Shown here piece after piece: positions 58,743 to 64,000 of a stretch of 64,000 bases of DNA. The notes beneath the pieces were generated by a model that saw only the letters and a program-made list of their open reading frames with translations, made no database searches and was not told the origin of the DNA. The position numbers were made by a program, and so were the translations under genes. Origin of the DNA: Acanthopleura granulata. Lineage: Eukaryota; Mollusca; Polyplacophora; Chitonida; Chitonidae. The DNA lies in the NCBI GenBank assembly GCA_016165875.1, contig JABBOT010000023.1, forward strand, positions 4,201,469-4,265,468, written 5' to 3'. How positions within the stretch are numbered: position 1 is the first letter of the stretch; each line of letters starts with the position of its first letter.

Positions 58743-58996
58743 CAGGCCTCTGTGGCTTGGTTAGCACGCTAATGCAGCACAATGACCCAGAAACCTTCCA
58801 CCAGTGCGATTGCTTTGAGCTGAAGTCCAGCTCATGCTGGTTTCCTGTCCTGCTGTACGTGGGAAGGTCTGCCAGCAAGCTGCGGGTGGTTGTGGGTTTT
58901 CCCGACTCAGTCCAGCCCAGTTTCGTTCCAGCATAATGTTGGCTGCCATCGTTTGTGAGTATGGCGTAAAACACCAACCAAATAAATAAATAAAAT
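58743..58996 (+). mobile_element. tRNA-derived SINE, plus orientation
   Basis: Head GCAGGCCTCTGTGGCTTGGTTAGCACGC; body GAGCTGAAGTCCAGCTCATG (B-box region) and GTACGTGGGAAGGTCTGCC; tail GAGTATGGCGTAAAACACCAACC then AAATAAATAAAT. It is the only full copy of the main family on this strand. Confidence 0.85.
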
Positions 58997-60189
58997 ACAA
59001 CGGCTTTGTTTTCCTCATAGTATACAGGAGTGCCTCATAGTATCAGGAAGAAACAACACATGGCTGTAATTATTCGTGTGATTTTTCAACAACTGCTCAC
59101 CCTGTTGTACCTGTGCAACAGCTTGTACACTCCTGTACAGAAGAGGAATTCCCAAGAGGTTGTAAGTGATTCACTGTACTACACAAACTGAGGTGGTTTT
59201 GTTCAAATGGCAAGAGTTATTTTTTTACTTGCACATGGCACAGTTAAGGTACATGTTCACCCGTGAAACACCATGGCCAGGTACTTGTATCACTAAACCA
59301 TCAACATGTTTGGTGCTGCCCAAATGCCATTACATCCATTTGCCCACCATTTGATGTAATTTAATGTCATTGCAACCAAATTCAAAAAAAAAAAAAAACA
59401 GTTACTTATTAACTTATTTAATATTTGTTCCCCCATGCCCCCCACCCCCACCCCACTGGCTGACTGGAATGTGGTCCTAGGATTGAACACTGTTTTCAAC
59501 ACTGCGCATGTTTGTTAGGGTGTATTTGTGTTGGTAACAAACAAGGCTAGTAAGTCCTGTAGTTTTAATCTGACTGAAGCAATCTTCCGATTGAAGGGAG
59601 ATAACTGACATGCAGGATCAGCTACTATTCTTTCCCTCTCCGTAGTAACACATAATTTTTCACATATATCATTTTGAATTTTAGGTATAGACTTGAATCC
59701 TCCAATGATTCATTCTTTTATTCTCTTTTATATAACACTTTAGCAACACCTTAACCAAAGATACGCTACAACCCATTAAATCGCCCCAAATAGATTCTCT
59801 GCTGACTACAGGAAACTGAGGAAATGACAAAGCCCTACTATAATCTGGTATTTCCACGAAACAGACCATATAAGAGTACAAAAATTTACTTTTGTAAATT
59901 AACTTGACACAACAAATCCCCATACATGTATATGAACTTTTGTTTATTTACAGTAAAAATCCATGCACACACCATTCAGATGGGAGACAGTTACCATCAC
60001 ATTAAACTGGTCTGCACTTAACCACGAGAGTCAACCTCTTTTTCCTACACTGTTTCCATGGTTACACACATTCAGCACTTTCCTCCAAACGTCATATTTA
60101 GGCTTTATAAAAGTCCGTGAAAAGTAGGGCTGCATGCTGAACTTTCAGTCAGCACACATTTGGCAATTAGCTGCACATAAAGTCCCATT

Positions 60190-60212
60190 GTGCACACACA
60201 CACACACACACA
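60190..60212. repeat. (CA)n microsatellite
   Basis: About ten uninterrupted CA dinucleotides. Confidence 0.9.
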
Positions 60213-61054
60213 TGCCATACACCAGAGTTTCCAGGATTCTTCATGAAGTCCAGCAAAGGTATAAAATCTGAAACATCATTAAAACCAATGTATGTTAACA
60301 AAATACCACAGTAACTTTTTCACACATGTTTATGAACATCAATTAACAACTAAATTAAACAAAAAATACAAATACACTGGATGTTTGTAAACAGCTTTGA
60401 AGTGCAATGAGCTACCAAAGATTTGAATTATGGATTTATTGATCAGTGCTTGGCTGTTCTCAAGATTATTTAACTTCCACATGGTCTATTGGCCTCATTG
60501 GTGACATAAGCCACAAGCTTTTGGGACAAAGCAGACAAACTTTTCAATATCTGAAAAACACATCTGTCACATACTTTCAACTGCAGAGCAGTCTCAGTGA
60601 ATGTGTAAGCCATATGAGATTACATAAATGGTCCAATAAATTTTACCGATCGTTATAAAGGCACTGAAAATAATGGAAAAAGAAGGCTCTCAAAAAGTTA
60701 CTGTCTGAAGCTGGAATTGATCCATGACCTTTTGATTGAAAGTCAACTGTGTTGATTATATGGCCACAACCTGACCATTAGGTTTCCAAGAACCAAAATT
60801 TATCCTGAGGAAACATTGTATTTCATTTTCCCATAAAGTTCTACATGATCTACACTATCAATAGGCTTTCAATTTTATGAAGTCTGACAGACTTTATATA
60901 TATTTATTTGCTTGGAAGTTTACACAGTACTCCACAACTTAACTATGTAATAGTTGTGAAAAGAGATATTGTGCAGTGTCAGATTTATATGAGAAAACTA
61001 CCACAGGGAATCTTGCACCTGACAAACCTCAAGATCAACAGACAACTGGCAGAA

Positions 61055-61207
61055 TTTATTTATTTACCGTACTCAAGAATATTTCACCTATAGAGTAAAG
61101 GCCAGCGTTATGGTGGTAGGAAACCTGTGCAGTGCCCGGAGAAAACCCACGACCATGTGAAGGTTCCTGACAGACTTTCTCACGTATAGCCGGAGAGGAA
61201 TACTGCC
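61055..61207 (-). mobile_element. SINE fragment (tail and body)
   Basis: Plus-sense TTTATTTATTTACCGTACTCAAGAATATTTCACC, GCGTTATGGTGGTAGGAAACC, GAAAACCCACGACCATG and AGCCGGAGAGGAA follow the main SINE order. The tRNA head is missing. It lies in the COX17 3' flank and supplies a minus-strand AATAAA that could serve as a COX17 polyadenylation signal. Confidence 0.7.
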
Positions 61208-61402
61208 ACTTCCATGTTATTTTACACTGATATAAACAGAATCAGACAAATCACACTCGTAAAACACGCTGATTGTCTTAAGTTTTTTCAAGGTCATTAT
61301 TCTGAAGAACCTGGACTACTGAAAATGTTCACCCTTGTACAATGTGCATAACTCCATAAATACAAATACTCACCACAATTAAAATAAATTCAAACATTTA
61401 AA

Positions 61403-62512
61403 TTAAATTTTGAAGCCTAATTTCCTCATACATTCTTTATGTGCCTCAATAAGATCTCCACATTCTTCTTGGCCTTTTTCCATGATACTGTAACATAACA
61501 AAAACAAACAAATGAGATGTATAATTTACACAAAAATGTTTAGGATCAAGACAATTTTAAGACAAAGTTTAATACATGTGTCTAACTTTAAATATGTCAA
61601 TGTATGCTCACAAAATCATATACACCAGACAAAGGTGATCAGTACAGAGGGAATTATGCCATTCACTTTAGCCATGCTCACAATGTGACATCAACTGATG
61701 CAGACGGCTTTATTTTCACATAGTTTTTACAATCTTTACGCCTAAAGGAAAACCGGAGTACCATGAACTTCTGACATGATGTTACTGCCTGATGGCATGA
61801 TGAAAAAAGCTCCTGTGCTGTGTTTAAAAGCTGAGCTGCCATCATGTCACTTAAAATCTCTAGAGTAGACTATCACATTATACACCAATCAAATAAATAA
61901 ATGAAATGTGCTAAATTGATCATTCCTTGGTCACTAGATAGTTGTGATGATTAATTAATATTTCGGGTATGGTGCATGTAAATTCAGGATCATTATCCCT
62001 ATCAGGATTCACACAATATTTTTTTATTTGATTGACGTGTTACAGTTGTCCATGACCATCACTATGTTATGAGCAAGCTGGAAAACCCACGTCCATTTGC
62101 AACATGCTGTCTGACCTTCCCGGTGTCCCTCGTCTGAACGAATCAATGAAGTGAATAAACAGTGCCATTCCACATGATATAACCTGTGATCACTGTCATT
62201 CATTCATTTTCCTATCGTAAAGGAACATTCTTTATGTAATGTTGTCATTAGTCATTCACTTTCATTCGTCTTTTGGATTACTGATTCCCTGACCTTCCCA
62301 CGAAGGACCAATGGCCCAATATTACAGGCAGATGAGATGATGAAATACGTGTAAACCGACATTAAATAGAAAGTAAAAACTGCTGTGACACAAAACATGA
62401 CGAAGCAGGCAGAGACAAGGATGATTTACCAGGCATCCCGAACTTTTTTAGTCTCCGGACATGCACAGCACGGCTTCAGCTTCTTCTCTTCCGAGGGCTT
62501 ATCTTCTGGCAT
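61403..62512 (-). CDS. COX17: COX17, complete, two exons
   Basis: Copper chaperone of the mitochondrial intermembrane space, delivering Cu(I) to SCO1 and COX11 for cytochrome c oxidase assembly. Exon 1 is 62430-62512 and exon 2 is 61403-61487, with a gt-ag intron splitting the codon of Cys28. Product: 55 residues (human 63). The copper site is KPCCACPET, with Cys15-Cys16. The twin CX9C motif is complete: Cys18-Cys28 and Cys37-Cys47. The C-terminal [12 protein letters not shown] is nearly as in vertebrates. An in-frame TGA upstream of the ATG fixes the start. As in the family, no cleavable presequence is seen; import is expected by the MIA40 pathway. Divergent from TAF13 with 165 bp between starts. 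Confidence 0.96.
62017..62135 (-). mobile_element. Highly diverged SINE fragment in COX17 intron
   Basis: Plus-sense TTATTTGATTGACGTGTTAC, CTATGTTATGAG and GAAAACCCACGTCCATTTGC echo the tail and body of the main SINE family. Weak. Confidence 0.4.
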
Positions 62513-62677
62513 TTTGGATGTCGACTTTCAACAAGTACTACAAAATATCTGCGTACGATAGCAACAACACCGGCCAAGCACGTTGTGATATAACTCGTCA
62601 CTCTCCGTCGATGAGGAATTTGCCCTTCACTCTCCTAACATTCGGTTAAATCCGTATATCGGTGTGACAACAACAAC
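62513..62677. promoter_or_regulatory. Divergent promoter of COX17 and TAF13
   Basis: Only 165 bp separate the two start codons, so promoters and 5' UTRs are compact and shared. No TATA box. An imperfect palindrome GTGATATAACTCGTCAC is present at about 62,584-62,600. No factor is assigned. Confidence 0.65.
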
Positions 62678-63040
62678 ATGGCAGAGAGTGAACGAGAGCA
62701 GGTAAATTATCGTCGCAGTTCTTGTCTTTGGTGAAACCAGAGGGGACTTTGATCCGTCAAAATATTAATAGATAAACTATAAAGAATAATATGTGGTTGT
62801 GACAATGTGGCTACTTTATGACGTATTGAAGCCATTATGGGTGTACTGTTTATTTTGATGACGAAAATTGGGCGTTCGCTGATTCTTATCCAGTTTTAAC
62901 CAACTAGCATGACTGCTGCCAATCAATTGAACGTGTAGTGTGTAATAAGCTCCATGTTTCTTGAATTTCACAGTTTGAAGATGAAGATGTGGAAGAAGAC
63001 ATTCCATTGGAGAAAAGGAAAAAGCTGTTTTCAAAAGAGT
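62678..63040 (+). CDS. TAF13: TAF13, first two coding exons (partial, 5' end)
   Basis: TFIID subunit 13, which pairs with TAF11 through a histone fold in the RNA polymerase II initiation complex. Exon 1, 62678-62701, encodes eight residues (MAESEREQ). Exon 2, 62974-63040, encodes an acidic stretch, then KRKKLFSKE, and ends one base into the next codon, as needed for the LRCMMYG start of the histone fold. The KRK-LFSKE motif just before the histone fold is the TAF13 hallmark, and the acidic N-terminus is typical. The histone-fold exons are not found before 64000 and should lie to the right. Splices are gt-ag in consistent phase. Identity rests on this short block, but it is distinctive. Confidence 0.85.
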
Positions 63041-64000
63041 GTAAGGATTTTCTATCGAAAAACTAGATCTTGGCTTAGTCCGAGGTAGCTCTGACCTTGG
63101 GATTTGCATTAGAAATTCTAATGTATCCAACCAATCTGGTCCACTGCTACCTGCAACTGAGGCCAGAGGCTCAATCACTTTCTGGACAGGTGAAATTCCT
63201 ATCACGTTATCTTTTCCGTTGTAATGGCTGATTAGGTAACAGCTTTCTGCCAGGTGAACAATCTGAACCTCTCTTCTAACTTTTATTTTGTAACACTCTA
63301 AAAATATAGATATCATCACCCAAAGTACAACTATCTCATGCAATGTGCTATAACAACAACGTTAAGATGTAGTTCTGAGTTTTTACACTTTAATTTCTAA
63401 CAGCTTATGGGTTACAGCATATCGATCTGATGAAGATCAGACTGATAATGATCTATGCCCTAACACACTTTTTGAGAAAGTTACTTTCTTCAGAATAGTG
63501 GTTTGGGTGTATTTAGATCTGCCATGGAGATCCGCCAGTCCTGAATACGAAGCAATTTCAGTAGCCTCAAAATGTCATTTGCTTTCTGCTGAAAGAGTTA
63601 CTCATCATGAAAAGGTAGACATCTCCTGTGACTTGGCTTCAGCCTCAGTTTAGTTTCGTCGCTTCCCCAAATTTTGCAGGAGACCGACAGCCAAAGAAAA
63701 CAGGTGACTGGGTAAAGTTTATCCAGAGTTTATGATTACAGAATGGACATCTGAAATCAAATGCACAGTGTGTTACATAGTAAGTGCACTATTCTACATA
63801 TGTTGTGTATGACAGATGTGGTGATTAATAGTTGGCTTCCAGGAATAGCCCTCCACGTACCTCTAGCTGGTCAACTTCTCGTCATAGCATCTCCCCGTCT
63901 CATTGCCACACATAATTTTGTAAGGGTAATCTAATCAAGTAACATTTATAAAGAGAAAGCATGCAGGCTGGGTGGTACAGACATGTTTTCAAAATGGCTG
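63041..64000. other. TAF13 intron 2 with unexplained open stretch on the minus strand
   Basis: The right edge of the window is within a TAF13 intron. On the minus strand a 175-codon open frame (62,816-63,343) runs through this intron and across TAF13 exon 2. Its part outside the exon has protein-like composition (for example GSSGPDWLDTLEFL), but I recognise no domain, and stops interrupt it upstream. It may be chance or a decayed mobile-element fragment. Confidence 0.4.

Larger units (their letters stand above)
57771..61402. other. Intergenic, DNAJB13 to COX17, no gene seen
   Basis: Convergent spacer with three SINE copies (58,041-58,290; 58,743-58,996; 61,055-61,207), a dispersed-repeat copy near 58,465-58,635 and a CA microsatellite. 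The COX17 3' UTR must occupy the right part. The only nearby minus-strand AATAAA matches are at the SINE tail near 61,058 and around 60,432. No supported coding exon. Confidence 0.5.

Overview
This is a eukaryotic nuclear window, AT-rich and dense in introns. It is almost certainly from a lophotrochozoan, most likely a mollusc. Two things point there: the spliced gene models are metazoan, and many copies of tRNA-derived SINEs share one 3' tail that I recognise from mollusc genomes. I cannot name the species. No prokaryotic, viral or CRISPR feature is present.

Layout, left to right. (1) 1-1898, + strand: the last two coding exons of NOLC1 (nucleolar phosphoprotein), ending in the conserved SRP40 C-terminal domain, then its 3' UTR. 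(2) 1899-6570: UTR and intergenic DNA carrying two foldback (inverted-repeat) elements. (3) 6571-53195, - strand: one very large gene, CFAP47, a ciliary/flagellar axonemal protein. I resolved 60 coding exons whose splice phases all agree. They give 9,639 nt and 3,212 residues, close to the roughly 3,190 residues of the human protein. Its introns hold SINEs, foldback elements and several tandem repeats. The most striking is a 115-bp array (35,646-36,738) that has amplified the 3' end of exon 24 together with its splice donor. (4) 53,653-57,494, + strand: a complete seven-exon DNAJB13, a radial-spoke J-protein whose HPD motif reads HPE. (5) 57,495-61,402: intergenic DNA with SINEs. (6) 61,403-62,512, - strand: complete two-exon COX17. 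(7) 62,678-63,040, + strand: the first two coding exons of TAF13; the rest lies beyond the window.

Two gene pairs are divergent with very short gaps. CFAP47 and DNAJB13 start 457 bp apart, and both encode parts of the motile cilium. The gap contains two X-box-like (RFX) sites, one nearer each gene, which suggests a shared ciliogenic promoter. COX17 and TAF13 start 165 bp apart and are housekeeping genes. CFAP47 and NOLC1 converge, as do DNAJB13 and COX17.

Exon limits were read by hand from splice consensus, frame continuity and family resemblance. No alignment or transcript data was used.
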